The position numbers and the translations under genes were made by a program. DNA of 64,000 nucleotides from NCBI RefSeq assembly GCF_918797505.1, contig NC_092801.1:10602001-10666000 (forward strand), given 5' to 3'. Origin of the DNA: Bemisia tabaci. Its lineage: Eukaryota > Arthropoda > Insecta > Hemiptera > Aleyrodidae. The notes under the pieces are model-generated. The model made no database searches, had not been told where the DNA came from, and was given only the letters and a program-made list of their open reading frames with translations. Of this stretch, positions 1 to 11,470 are shown in pieces; the first letter of the stretch is position 1, and each line of letters starts with the position of its first letter.

Positions 1-37
1 CGTCAGCGGTAACGACCGAGACGCGGACGACCAGAGC

Positions 38-263
38 ACTGGAAAAAAAACACATTGGATCTAGAGTCCAGACTCTTAAAAACATCGACAAGGAAGAATG
101 CTCTTGATTCAGTCGGATTATTGCTTAAATCAAGAACCAAGCCTCTTAATTTGAGCGGATTTCCTTTTTATTTAAGCAAAAATCCGATTGAATCAAGAGT
201 ATTTTTTCTTGTCAATGTTTTCAAGAGTCTGGACTCTAGATCCAATGTGTTTTTTTTTCCAGT
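38..263. mobile_element. Palindromic MITE, family P1 (copy 1)
   Basis: A near-perfect inverted repeat. The left end reads CTGGAAAAAAAACACATTGG and continues through TCTAGAGTCCAGACTCTT; the right end is its mirror. The arms are about 90 bp around a short centre containing CAAGAACCAAGCCTC. There is no coding capacity, so it is a hairpin MITE. A shortened copy lies at 47813-47937 in an intron of the regucalcin-like gene. No target duplication could be fixed with confidence. Confidence 0.75.
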
Positions 264-527
264 ATGGCGTGGCGTGCTTTGAGACAAATACAAGTATTGT
301 ACAAGTTATTCGTATTTCTTCTTGAAATTTTCAGATATTTTAGATCTTATTGCGAACAGAATTAAGTGAAACATTCAAAGAAAAATGTTTGCAATGTTCC
401 AAGAAAATCCGGCTTTTATCGTAGTAAATCTGGCAACGTCTAAGGCTCATACGTCGTTTTTCGTTAGCAAGGCAGCATGAGTGCCGCATTTAGTTGGCAC
501 TTCGTCCCGTTTGATAGAATAGTTCGG
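264..527. other. No feature recognised
   Basis: AT-rich sequence between the first MITE and the first giant palindrome. No open frame, repeat or RNA gene was recognised. Confidence 0.5.
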
Positions 528-659
528 GTTCTTATGTTCAAAAAAAGCTTCCCGTGGAACGGTAAGTGAAGCAAGTGTGGAAAATGTCTTAATCTCTTCA
601 TTTCGATGCGTAGAAAAAGAATTTCGATGTTGTCAAGCTCAATTTTGCGTCCAACCCCC

Positions 660-1150
660 CCAAAATCAAGATGGCGGCCAAAATGGGGGCTCGGGGGGTG
701 AAAATTATGGAATTTGATTTTGATGTCATGATTGGGGTCATTTCTTGTGTAATTTTGGTCGTAGAATCCGAATTTGAGGTCCAAAATACTCTCCGATCCA
801 AAGGGATGCCCCAAATCCAAGATGGCCGCCAAAATCTCCAAGATAGGGTCAAAACTGCGATACGTATGTAGAAGTGCCAAGTAGGGTGTCCTTGGTAGGG
901 TTCTTTGGGTCGTAAATTTCACCTATGATGTCAAAAACTTACCACGGATCCATTGAAGCCCAAAAAAATCAAAATGGCGGCCAAAAGGGCTGCCGTTGCG
1001 GGGTGAAATATTTTGTTGAGGCAAATATCGTCGAATGAGGGGTCACTGTAAAGGTTTTTTGGGTCGTAGATTCCAAAAATGAGGTCCAAATAACAAAATA
1101 AGCTGATAGAAGTTCTCCAAAAGCCAAAATGGCGGCCATAATGGCTGCCG
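660..1150. repeat. Tandem ~152-bp monomers with AAGATGGCGGCC-type motif (left arm of palindrome A)
   Basis: Motifs AAGATGGCGGCC (669), AAGATGGCCGCC (821), AAAATGGCGGCC (972) and AAAATGGCGGCC (1128) recur every 151-156 bp. Each is preceded by related text around GGGTCGTAGATTCC and GAGGTCCAAA. The mirrored array lies at about 5925-6400. The core resembles the YY1/Pleiohomeotic-type site AAGATGGCGGC. Whether any factor binds is unknown. Confidence 0.65.
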
Positions 1151-1713
1151 CCCAGGCATTGAACGCGTTTGAACAGTAGGGTGTCCCATTTTGGACGTTA
1201 CAAAAAAAAAAATTGCGAAATCCAACAGAGATACCTGCCAAAAAGTTGTCTCATAGTTAGAAAAAAAAGCACAAAAAAATCTCAGGGTCGTAGTTAAAGT
1301 TTGAGTGGTCCCGCAAGGTACTTAAGATGTTTCACCGATTTCTCATCTTAATTGGCAATCTTGGCGATCTTGCAGATTTTTTTTCGGTAAATGCAATCGA
1401 GGTAAAAAGTCGCAAATGCGGATAATGAGACTTCTGATACTATATTTTAAGAGAAAAATAACGGTTTGGACCCACGAAGATCAGAATCCCTCGTTCTTAG
1501 CTCTCAAAATGCAAAAATCAGCGATTTTAGCATTTTGTAGTCAAACCGCTGCTCGACCGTCGCTCGACTTAAAAGTCGCGGCATTTGACGCGCTGTTTCA
1601 CAATGATCCCATTGTAGGAGTAAAAAGTCCTTCAAGTATGTTCATTAGAGGTGTAAGAGTGTCACTTTGGCCAATTTTTGTTGCTTTTAAACACTAAGCT
1701 CATTGTTTAAAAT

Positions 1714-1714
<1 letters not shown>

Positions 1715-1751
<37 letters not shown>
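1715..1751 (+). repeat. Poly-T tract (37 bp), mirrored by poly-A 5326-5356
   Basis: An uninterrupted T37 in the left arm of palindrome A; the right arm has A31 at the mirrored place. It was therefore present before the arms became inverted copies, or was copied between them. Confidence 0.9.
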
Positions 1752-1752
<1 letters not shown>

Positions 1753-2070
1753 TTAATATAATTGTCCTGTTTTTCATCATTTTTTAAAATGGTTTAAAAA
1801 GGGCGACTCATCTTACACCAAAATTGAACTCCTTTGGCGAACAATGTACGTAGATGGTCAAATACTTCCTCAAAAAAAGTTTTTGGATTTAAAGCCTCCC
1901 AAAAAAGCCGATGTTGCCATATTTTATCCCCGGAAAACACAAAAAACCGAGTACCTATTTCAGTATTTGGAGGCTGTTCCTCACCGAGCTCATTGAGCAA
2001 ATTTCAGCAAACCTTGAATTTTCATACGTTATGACCACATTACTAGTGATTATGTACATGTGTTTATCTA

Positions 2071-3358
2071 CAGGGTGTCTCACGAAAAACGAGCCACCTT
2101 GAATATCTGCCGAACGCGTCGGAATTTCGAAAAACGGTAAAAGACGTGTTCGTTTATATTGAGGGGGACACCTTTTGGCGTATTCGACATTTTCCCAAAC
2201 CGCGGGAGGGGCGCGGGGCGGGGGGTGCCCCACCCGTAAGTCGAACTTTTCAAATGGCACCCCTACTTTTTTATTTCAGCAATCAATTCTACGCAAAAAA
2301 ACAAGCCACCCTGTCCAAACCGAATGTAAATCGGACAATTTTTCAGTGATTGACAGAGTTTGAAACATTTTTTTCATGCTCTTTTCAAAAATTTCCCACG
2401 CCCAATGGAATTGCTGTATCAAACCAAACTCTCCGCCAAAAAAAATCTTAAACATGGCACTTTCGATAAAAAAATAAAAAAAAATCTGCTGCACTCGAAA
2501 TCTGGAGCACGCGGAGCCCTTCTTTGCGACATTAAAATTCGTTATACCGAATATTTCCGGGGGGCGCTCATCGGGAGGGAGTAGTAAGTTTTAGACAAGA
2601 ATTATTAATCTTTTTTCTGATCCATAAGAAACCGTGTCCATGAAGAAGCAGTTAAGTAGAAAAACAAATGGATTAGCTTTTTTGGGGGGGGAGGGGGGGG
2701 GGGGGGTCAATGACTTGAGCCGGACCTTGATACTTCTGAGGACGCTATTTTTCCGCGGTACGTTGTTTTTCTACTTAACTGCTTCTTCATGGACACGGTT
2801 TCTTATGGATCAGAAAAAAGATTAATAATTCTTGTCTAAAACTTACTACTCCCTCCCGATGAGCGCCCCCGGAAATATTCGGTATAACGAATTTTAATGT
2901 CGCAAAGAAGGGCTCCGCGTGCTCCAGATTTCGAGTGCAGCAGATTTTTTTTTATTTTTTTATCGAAAGTGCCATGTTTAAGATTTTTTTTGGCGGAGAG
3001 TTTGGTTTGATACAGCAATTCCATTAGGCGTGGGAAATTTTTGAAAAGAGCATGAAAAAAATGTTTCAAACTCTGTCAATCACTGAAAAATTGTCCGATT
3101 TACATTCGGTTTGGACAGGGTGGCTTGTTTTTTTGCGTAGAATTGATTGCTGAAATAAAAAAGTAGGGGTGCCATTTGAAAAGTTCGACTTACGGGTGGG
3201 GCACCCCCCGCCCCGCGCCCCTCCCGCGGTTTGGGAAAATGTCGAATACGCCAAAAGGTGTCCCCCTCGATATAAACGAACACGTCTTTTACCGTTTTTC
3301 GAAATTCCGACGCGTTCGGCAGATATTTAAGGTGGCTCGTTTTTCGTGAGATACCCTG
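2071..3358. mobile_element. Foldback element A' (1288 bp) inserted in palindrome A, TA target duplication
   Basis: The ends are CAGGGTGTCTCACGAAAAAC and its mirror ending in ATACCCTG. Each end is flanked by TA (2069-2070 and 3359-3360). The arms are about 590 bp (2071-2664 and 2763-3358) around a 98-bp spacer containing long G runs. The mirror arm of palindrome A keeps the unoccupied site with a single TA at 5007-5008, so the insertion and its 2-bp TA duplication can be read directly. A TA duplication suggests mobilisation by a Tc1/mariner-type transposase; none is encoded here. Confidence 0.88.
2683..2706 (+). repeat. G-rich spacer of foldback A'
   Basis: Two long G runs separated by one A lie in the unpaired centre of A'. 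A G-quadruplex is possible, and the exact run length may be unreliable in an assembly. Confidence 0.7.
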
Positions 3359-3498
3359 TATACAGCCTCCCACCGCGGCGCGACGTTGCCACATACCATC
3401 GATAAAATTCGATAGAAATCCGCGTTTCCTTAGATTTGAGCCATTTTTTCGGATATTGCACGCGGAATACTTATGTAAAACTTAAAATGCAGTATTCA

Positions 3499-3968
3499 GA
3501 GATGGAAGGGGATCATACCTTGTGGCAATAATCATTATTTTAAGATCCTGCGCTTATTGACGACCATTTCTTACGAATTCTAAGCATGATGTTTGTGATG
3601 TCTCCTAATCTTAGGGAATGCAAACTCGTTGAAGGACTTTGGGAGGGTAGAGGAATTTCCACTTTGCGGTTTGAGGAAAAAATGGGGAAATTACGAGGCA
3701 GCATTCTTAGCAATCGGTACCCGTCCAAAAGGACGGCGGTGGGGGGAGGGAGGGCTAGGTTTAAGGGTGGGCAAAAATTCAGCACTGAGAACCCGTGTTT
3801 TTGAAATGTGGTACTATTTCTTTTTGGTCCTCAGATCACGGTCAATGTTTGAAAGTAGCATCCTCGTGCACAAACATCATGACAAGAAATCGTAAGAAAT
3901 GGGTCGTCAATAAGCGGAGGGTCTTAAAATAATGGATATTGGCACAAGATATGATCCCCTTCTATCTC
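3499..3968. mobile_element. Small inverted-repeat element (about 470 bp) in the loop of palindrome A
   Basis: Left GAGATGGAAGGGGATCATAC is mirrored by right ATGATCCCCTTCTATCTC. The arms are about 95 bp and include GCTTATTGACGACC and its complement. The interior is non-repetitive and G-rich near 3720-3770. It looks like a non-autonomous terminal-inverted-repeat element. No target duplication was resolved. Confidence 0.65.
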
Positions 3969-3989
3969 CACGGAAAAAACGAGTTTAGG

Positions 3990-4240
3990 GTTGGGACCTG
4001 CGGGGCAGGGCCGGCCCTACACCCGGGTTAGGTATAATTGCTTCACCTAAACATCGAAGGGGCAGGCCCATGCTGAAGTTAAGGTTCAGCCCTACCTGCC
4101 TCAGGGCCCAGTCCTACCTGAGGCGGGGCTGAGCACTAACCACATAGGGCTGGGCCCTGGAGAAGGTAGGGCTGGGTCCCGAAGAAGGTAGGGCTGGACC
4201 CTGCAATGCGGGAAGGGCCGGGCCCCCTAAAAAAGAATTC
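3990..4240 (+). repeat. GC-rich degenerate tandem repeat (AGGGCTGGGCCC type)
   Basis: Repeated short words such as GGTAGGGCTGGGTCCC, GGTAGGGCTGGACCC and GGGCCCAGTCCTACC occur in both orientations. This is an irregular GC-rich minisatellite in otherwise AT-rich DNA. No gene is supported. Confidence 0.55.
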
Positions 4241-4894
4241 GAGGATGTTACTCTACTTGTACGAGCATATTTAGCGCGCTCTATGCACTGTTCTATGAAG
4301 TACTCACACATTGCCGGTAATTTCGTCTTTTTTTACCAATTTTTGACATTTTTTTGGCCTATTTGAATTTTTTTAGGCCCTTAACCGTCCGATAGCAATT
4401 GAAAAAAGTATATCAACCAAAAGTATATATCTTAAGCTTGAAGTATAAAACAAAAAAATCGAAAATCGGAGAGACTGTATTTTGGATAATTCAGTTTGAA
4501 CATTGAATGACAAAAAAATAGTAAATTTTAAAAAAGCCTAAATTACAGCCACTTAAATAATTTTTAGCTCTATTTCGATGGCATATTCAGAATCTACATG
4601 AAAAAGTATTCTAGAAACACTCTTTCAAAGCATGATGGATTGATAAAGAGTCTCGCTATGGAGAGTCAATGAAGGGACAGTCGAGAAAATGAGAATCGCT
4701 AAAACGGGCTGTTTTGAATACCGCTAAAATTCACCCCATCTTTGGGGGTCGATATCTCGCGAACGGGGCGTCAGATGGGAAAACCCTTCATAATTGATTT
4801 CTTAATATGATATAAAGACCCCGTATACCAATTTTCAGCCAAATCGGAGGGGGTCGGGTTCCGAGCTTGGTTGCGTTGACGTGGAATGACCCAT
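4241..4894. other. Loop of palindrome A, no gene seen
   Basis: AT-rich DNA without a supported frame. The part at 4735-4880 (GATATCTCGCGAACGG, then AAATCGGAGGGGGTCGG) resembles the subterminal text of short transposons, but I could not find its partner end. Confidence 0.4.
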
Positions 4895-5324
4895 ATGTAT
4901 TCCATGTGCAATGTCCGAAAAAATGGCTCAAATCTAAGGAAACGCGGATTTCTATCGAATTTTATCGATGGTATGTGGCAACGTCGCGCCGCGGTGGGAG
5001 GCTGTATAGATAAACACATGTACATAATCACTAGTAATGTGGTCATAACGTATGAAAATTCAAGGTTTGCTGAAATTTGCTCAATGAGCTCGGTGAGGAA
5101 CAGCCTCCAAATACTGAAATAGGTACTCGGTTTTTTGTGTTTTCCGGGGATAAAATATGGCAACATCGGCTTTTTTGGGAGGCTTTAAATCCAAAAACTT
5201 TTTTTGAGGAAGTATTTGACCATCTACGTACATTGTTCGCCAAAGGAGTTCAATTTTGGTGTAAGATGAGTCGCCCTTTTTAAACCATTTTAAAAAATGA
5301 TGAAAAACAGGACAATTATATTAA

Positions 5325-5357
<33 letters not shown>

Positions 5358-6639
5358 ATTTTAAACAATGAGCTTAGTGTTTAAAAGCAACAAAAATTGG
5401 CCAAAGTGACACTCTTACACCTCTAATGAACATACTTGAAGGACTTTTTACTCCTACAATGGGATCATTGTGAAACAGCGCGTCAAATGCCGCGACTTTT
5501 AAGTCGAGCGACGGTCGAGCAGCGGTTTGACTACAAAATGCTAAAATCGCTGATTTTTGCATTTTGAGAGCTAAGAACGAGGGATTCTGATCTTCGTGGG
5601 TCCAAACCGTTATTTTTCTCTTAAAATATAGTATCAGAAGTCTCATTATCCGCATTTGCGACTTTTTACCTCGATTGCATTTACCGAAAAAAAATCTGCA
5701 AGATCGCCAAGATTGCCAATTAAGATGAGAAATCGGTGAAACATCTTAAGTACCTTGCGGGACCACTCAAACTTTAACTACGACCCTGAGATTTTTTTGT
5801 GCTTTTTTTTCTAACTATGAGACAACTTTTTGGCAGGTATCTCTGTTGGATTTCGCAATTTTTTTTTTTGTAACGTCCAAAATGGGACACCCTACTGTTC
5901 AAACGCGTTCAATGCCTGGCGGCAGCCATTATGGCCGCCATTTTGGCTTTTGGAGAACTTCTATCAGCTTATTTTGTTATTTGGACCTCATTTTTGGAAT
6001 CTACGACCCAAAAAAACCTTTACAGTGACCCTCATTCGACGATATTTGCCTCAACAAAATATTTCACCCCGCAACGGCAGCCCTTTTGGCCGCCATTTTG
6101 ATTTTTTTGGGCTTCAATGGATCCGTGGTAAGTTTTTGACATCATAGGTGAAATTTACGACCCAAAGAACCCTACCAAGGACACCCTACTTGGCACTTCT
6201 ACATACGTATCGCAGTTTTTGACCCTATCTTGGAGATTTTGGCGGCCATCTTGGATTTGGGGCATCCTTTGGATCGGAGAGTATTTTGGACCTCAAATTC
6301 GGATTCTACGACCAAAATTACACAAGAAATGACCCAATCATGACATCAAAATCAAATTCCATAATTTTCACCCCCGAGCCCCCATTTTGGCCGCCATCTT
6401 GATTTTGGGGGGGTTGGACGCAAAATTGAGCTTGACAACATCGAAATTCTTTTTCTACGCATCGAAATGAAGAGATTAAGACATTTTCCACACTTGCTTC
6501 ACTTACCGTTCCACGGGAGTACATAAGAACCTGGACTAGAATGTAAAATCCCTGTTTCCCATTTTTCCAATAGGAATCGTACCTTCAAGAGCACACCCCG
6601 TCTCTCCCACTCGTCTATACTTTCTTTTGGCAGAAATAT

Positions 6640-8150
6640 GTCCAACTTATTCATCGTTTTAAATCGGCATTCACTGATCAAATGGGGTGAAAATAAATTG
6701 CAATTTTGTAGGATGAAATCGCAAATTTGTTGGATGAAATTGCAACTTTATCTCTTGTATTTTCGCTGCACTGTGCTATACTTGGAAAAATCAAAGATTC
6801 CACAATTAATTATTGTGACGCCTGATGGGACCTATGTAATATTTGGAACGTTCCTCAGAAGCGAGCACTAGGAAGAGTAAATAAAATACGTATATTTGTC
6901 TCCAAGGAAGCCCTTCTTTACTCGGTAACTTTTTATTTTGCCGCACACAGCTTCACTGCAACAACGAAATCAGCGAGCATCAAATGACTGTGCGTTTTAT
7001 GCATGCGTTCCTCTCATTTTGATCCGACCTCGCAGTTCAAAGAGTTGGAATTTGTATGACTTTTCCTTTAGTTTGGTCCATCAGCTGCATTCGCAGCTGA
7101 TGGACCCGCAGATATCGCCCTTTGAAAAGCCGGGTTTTTAACGTTATCCACCGCGGAAGTGACACCCTTGGTTTTTTCCACCTTGCTTTCATCAGTCGGT
7201 GTGACGCGCTTTTGCACTGGTTCCTTAACGTTAAACTCGGATGAAGGCAAGGTGGAAGGAACCAAAAGGTGTCTCTATTTCGGTGGATAACACTGTAAAT
7301 CGAATTTTTCAAAGCGTGAAATCCGGGTCAATGTTGAACGTGGAAAGTTGATGTTCGGACAGACCTTGTTATTTCTAGCTGATGTACAAATGTACAAGAG
7401 AATCTAGCATCGAAACACGATTCTGTGACCAACGCAACTGACCCATTATCACGACGCCTGTTGAGACCTACAAAATATTTTGAAACGTTCCTTAAAAAGC
7501 GGGCACTAGGAAGAGTATAAATAAAATACGTACATTTGTCTCCAAGGAAGCCCTTCTTTACTCGGAAACCACTTTTTATTTTGCCGCGCACAGCTTCACT
7601 GCAACGACGAAATCAGCGAGCATCAAATGACTGTGCGTTTTATGCATGCGTTCCTCTCATTTTGATCCGACCTTGCAGTTAAAAAATTTAGAATTGTATG
7701 AATTTTCCTTTAGTTTGGTCCATCAGCTGCGAATACAGCAGATGGTCTCTGGACTAACAGTATTGAAGCCTACTTTTCCCCAATTATAGGAAACAATCTG
7801 TCTCCGTAAGTTCTTTTGTGCGAGCTTTGTAAGTTCCAATCGCCTCAGGTGCGGAGAGACGATTTTGATAAGAAGTTTGTGCGCCCAGACAGTTAGCGCT
7901 GCGCACAGCCGGCGATTTTAAGTCTTGAAAAGAGCCGGTCAAAAATTTGCCCGTTTTAAGGGAACACAAGGATTTCGTTCAAGTACGCATGTCCCAAACA
8001 AAACCTCAGGAGGATACGATCTTCTCGTAAAAGTTAAAGCTCGAGTTGGAAACTCGGAATTGGCAATTAAACATTGCAAAGTCTGCATATTTTACTATAA
8101 GTGGCACTGGAACTTGTCTTATTGAGCTATAACTTTCACTTAAAGCGTCG
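6640..8150 (+). repeat. Dispersed repeat family R1, copy 1
   Basis: The order and sequence of blocks here match 56880-58150 in the same orientation: GGGGTGAAAATAAATTGCAA (6684), the CGCCCTTTGAAAAG block (7115), the GAACGTGGAAAGTTGATGTT block (7334), and the block CATCAAATGACTGTGCGTTT with CCATCAGCTGC. The last block is present twice here (6912-7100 and 7550-7745), so copy 1 has an internal direct duplication of about 190 bp that copy 2 lacks. No coding domain was recognised; the class is unknown. Confidence 0.65.
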
Positions 8151-8514
8151 TTTTTTGTCCACAAAATTTAATTTTATTTGTGTGTGTGTTTAATCCGTGC
8201 GGTTTTTACTGAAAGTCAGTTTTTTCGAGTTAGAGAAACACTGTTTTTTGTCGTTAAGTTTAAGTTTAAAAACCATAACGAAAAAACGTTCATTTAACTA
8301 AAAAAATAAATAAATAAATAATTGTCGATAAGGAACGTCGCTTTAAGTCTAAATAATCTCTGAAGACAATTTTTTTTCCCACGAATGCCAATGTTTTGAA
8401 TTTTATCAACAAGAAACGAAGCTGGAAGTAAAAATACCAAACACCGATAGATTAACCAAGTCGTTTATCAGTTCAATCAAAGCTCATGAAGGGATATAAT
8501 TGTTTGTTCATCGG

Positions 8515-8925
8515 ATAGATAACTATTCGCGCTCCCTCGTATGTTTTTTGCCTATGCGGCAAAATTGAAGGCGAACCTTAGCTGGACGATATTTGTCGAT
8601 AAGTTTACGCATGGTCTATTAATTCTGTCATACTTTATGCAGCGCGAGATTAATGTGTGTTTTAAGAACAGATAACTATTCTCGCTCCCCGGTAGGTATG
8701 TTGCCGATGTAGCAAGATTGAAGGCGAACTTCAGATGGTCGGCACCCAGAGGCAACAAACAGTAGGTTAAAAATATCTTTTATTGGTTCAATCAAAGATT
8801 ATGAATCAGTATTAATGTGCGTTTTTCAATTAGATAACTTTTGGCGCTCCTCGGTAGGCATGTTGTCTACGCAGCGAAATTGAAGGCGAATTTCAAGTAG
8901 ACGATATCTGGCCGTAGAGTCCCTA
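8515..8925 (+). repeat. Three degenerate tandem units of about 157 bp
   Basis: Units start near GATAACTATTCGCGCTCC (8518), GATAACTATTCTCGCTCC (8671) and GATAACTTTTGGCGCTCC (8832). Each continues with a G/C-rich word and ATTGAAGGCGAA. A related two-unit array (ATTGAAGGCGCGA) follows R1 copy 2 at 58629-58930, so the array is probably the distal part of R1. Confidence 0.65.
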
Positions 8926-9064
8926 ATTGAATGGGCGTATGCGAAAACGTCTGATGACCAATACATATAGTGTTTCAGAATTTGAGTGGACGATTTCGTT
9001 GCAACTTAAAGACAGAAAATGGTTTAAGACGTTTCGAATGAAGAACAATTTTATAAGTAATCCC

Positions 9065-10297
9065 CTATGACGCCCTCTCCATTAGAAGTGAAGCACTTAG
9101 AATGTAATATTTGAAGACCCGGCAATCCAGAACTCAACTTTGGATTTTCACCGTTGATTCATCCAGACACTTTGAACGGGGTAAGTAAGGGGGTTCTGGG
9201 GGGCTCCCCCCGAAACTTTTCGAAACTTTAAAGCATCTAATTAATATGCAGTTTAATTTCATTTTGTCATGAATAAATATCCAATGTAAGTGTCCTTCCT
9301 TCTTCTTTCCTCCGGTCCTTTCCTTTTTTCTTTCGTCCCTCTTTCTTTCACCTTATTTTTGGACGAACGGGGGGGGGGGGGGGGGGAGTGTGCCCGCTAC
9401 GCTCCCCCTCCCTCAGGATCCGTTTATGCGTCGATCCGTTCTTATGAACATTATCCTTCGGTTTCGTTAAAAGAGTCAGGGAAAGTAAAGCGCATGCATG
9501 GGAGTTTAAAAAAAACACAATGAAAATATATCTCTTTTTTATTTTTGTAACTGTTTATTTTCTAAGTTTGACCTTTAATTTACGCATTACAAATTGATTA
9601 TTGCATTTTGTAATCAATTATCGTTATCTTGTCGACTTACACCTAAATTCCTTGATTATAATTATAGAGAGTACAAAACGGTTCTTTGTGTATATTATGT
9701 TACGTGGGTAATCGTTTCCGTAATATCCAAAGAAATCTTTGCAAGTTCTGTCGAATGTTGCCGATTCGCTTTACTTTTTTGTCTCTAACTGCAATTTCAT
9801 CCCTAAAAACGGTGACTTCTCTTTTGAGCTAGGAACGGCAGGCAACTCAACGACGAAATTACGTTTAAGTTTGCAGAAACAGCAAATATTCCCCTTCATC
9901 TCCTATTTTCATCTGATGATAACTCACTTATGTTGAATTGGATTTCACTTTGCAAAAAGTATCCGAGAGCATTCTAATGTCGCTAAAATTGTGCAACTAT
10001 TTTTACTTTGCAAATATAAACAGACTAACCAAGAAAGTTTTATTTTTACTCCCAATAATCTATGGATTCAGTACGAAGATTACCTTTGTACATTTAATTT
10101 TTGGCACGATTTCAGTAATTAAGCGCAAAGTGTGAAAGTTGCACAATCCTAGCGAGATTGGAATGTTCTTGGTCCCTTTTTGCGAAATGCAATCCAATTC
10201 AGATACAACATAATCTCGCCACATAAAGAGTATTGCATCAATCGAAAGATTTGTCGGATATTCAACGTTGAATTTATCATAAAACGGTAGCAGTCTT

Positions 10298-10353
<56 letters not shown>

Positions 10354-10543
10354 CGGAGGATACATTCAAAAAACAGTATATCTTTACAAAACTCGCTTGA
10401 TTATGGGCTAGTCATCGTATTTGCATGACGTTACACCATTTCAGATAGACTGAAAAGTTGTTTTATGCCATCACATGATCCTTTAGAACAAATCGTGTAA
10501 AATATTTACTCAAGAGTATGCACTCGAATAACAAGCTTTCGGC
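9065..10543 (+). repeat. Dispersed repeat family R2, copy 1 (about 1.48 kb)
   Basis: It matches 43438-44910 end to end in the same orientation, from CCCTCTCCATTAG to AGCTTTCGGCTGTTTACAG. Shared landmarks are a G-rich stretch after TATTTTTGGACGAACGG, a hairpin (9936-10202: TTGAATTGGATTTCACTTTG against its mirror CGAAATGCAATCCAATTC), and a long poly-T. The copies differ by many substitutions and G/T run lengths. No recognisable protein is encoded. The class is uncertain; a non-autonomous element is the best guess. Confidence 0.7.
10299..10352 (+). repeat. Poly-T tract (about 54 bp) inside R2 copy 1
   Basis: A long T run at the same internal place as the T run of R2 copy 2 (about 44681-44712), where it is shorter. 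Confidence 0.85.
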
Positions 10544-11470
10544 TGTTTACAGTATTATTTCTCCTGTACTACTTATCAAATTTACATTTTATGAGCAATG
10601 TGTATTCAAACGGCAATCGGGAATTATCTCTCTCCAAGAAGGGCAAAAAAGAGGATATTTACAGACAGAAGCAAGTCTATTATTGAACAACTAAAGTTAC
10701 ATAAAAAATACAAAACAAAAACTTCGGACCTTACGGTACCACTCCTACAATCTTTACTCAGAGCGTCCTTTTCGGTGACCACCAAAAAGACTAGTAATCT
10801 GCAAATTGGAGAGAGAAAACACATTACTATATTCATTACCATTTTACATTTAAGAAAGACCATTGTTTATTTAAAAAAAAGGAAGATTAACTCTAACTCG
10901 GTATACAATAACCACATACTTAATTACAACATTTTCGTTTTCCGCCTTTCAGTTGTAGGAAAATGAAATTTTAGGACAAATTAAGAAAAATCATACAAAA
11001 GGATGAAATCAAAAGAGATAAAGGCGAAGAGTACCTGTTTAGGCCTAGAAACTAGATACTCTGGAAAAATCAAAATCAGTGTTTGGTTCATACTCGCTAT
11101 CGGCCCATACTCGATAGGGTAGGATTTTCTTTTAATAGGTCACAATCAGGAGGGTTTTAACTTACTAACTAAAGGGGAGGGGACACTTATATTTAATATC
11201 ACAGACAAGGGGGGGGGGGGGGCGAGTCCATTCCGAGGGAAATGCAGAAAGGTGTTTTACACAAAGTGACAACAAGAAATGAAACTGCCATCTCTGGCCA
11301 AAGAATGGCAAATTTCTATGTTTACCCTCTGCAAAAAAAAAATTCATCCTTGTAATCAGTTGGTCAATCGGGAAACCAAACCGAGGGCCAAACTAATTAG
11401 AAATAAATAGACACAATGGACCTTTAGACAAGGTACGAGTTTCAGCATTCTGATACACGTTTCTTCACCA
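10544..11470. other. No gene supported
   Basis: An open frame at 10598-10966 (122 codons, plus) is lysine/isoleucine-rich, matches no family I know and sits in AT-rich DNA, so I do not call it. A G12 run occurs at about 11211-11222. Nothing else was recognised. Confidence 0.5.

Larger units (their letters stand above)
528..6530. repeat. Giant palindrome A (foldback-like element), about 6.0 kb
   Basis: The left arm (528-2068 plus 3361-3462) is mirrored by the right arm (about 4895-6530). Coordinates of mirrored positions sum to about 7071. The outermost matching bases are GTTCTTATGT at 528 and ACATAAGAAC at 6521-6530, with weaker similarity to about 515/6545. The arms carry degenerate tandem monomers, a poly-T (1715-1751) mirrored by a poly-A (5326-5356), and no convincing protein. 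The left arm alone is interrupted at 2071-3358 by another foldback element. The loop (3463-4894) holds a further small inverted-repeat element. Open frames here come in mirrored pairs and lack recognisable domains, so I do not call genes. The arms differ by scattered substitutions and indels, which argues against a simple assembly mirror artefact. Confidence 0.85.

Noticed and set aside
464..922. 152-codon minus-strand frame and its mirrored relatives in palindrome A
   Set aside because: Frames occur as mirrored pairs created by the inverted arms, have no domain resemblance and are broken differently in each arm.
528..6530. Palindrome A as a pure assembly mirror artefact
   Set aside because: Arms differ by substitutions, indels, run lengths and a complete TA-flanked insertion in one arm only; still worth confirming with long reads.
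10598..10966. 122-codon plus-strand frame
   Set aside because: No family resemblance, AT-rich composition, no splice or start context, and overlapped by an equally open minus frame.
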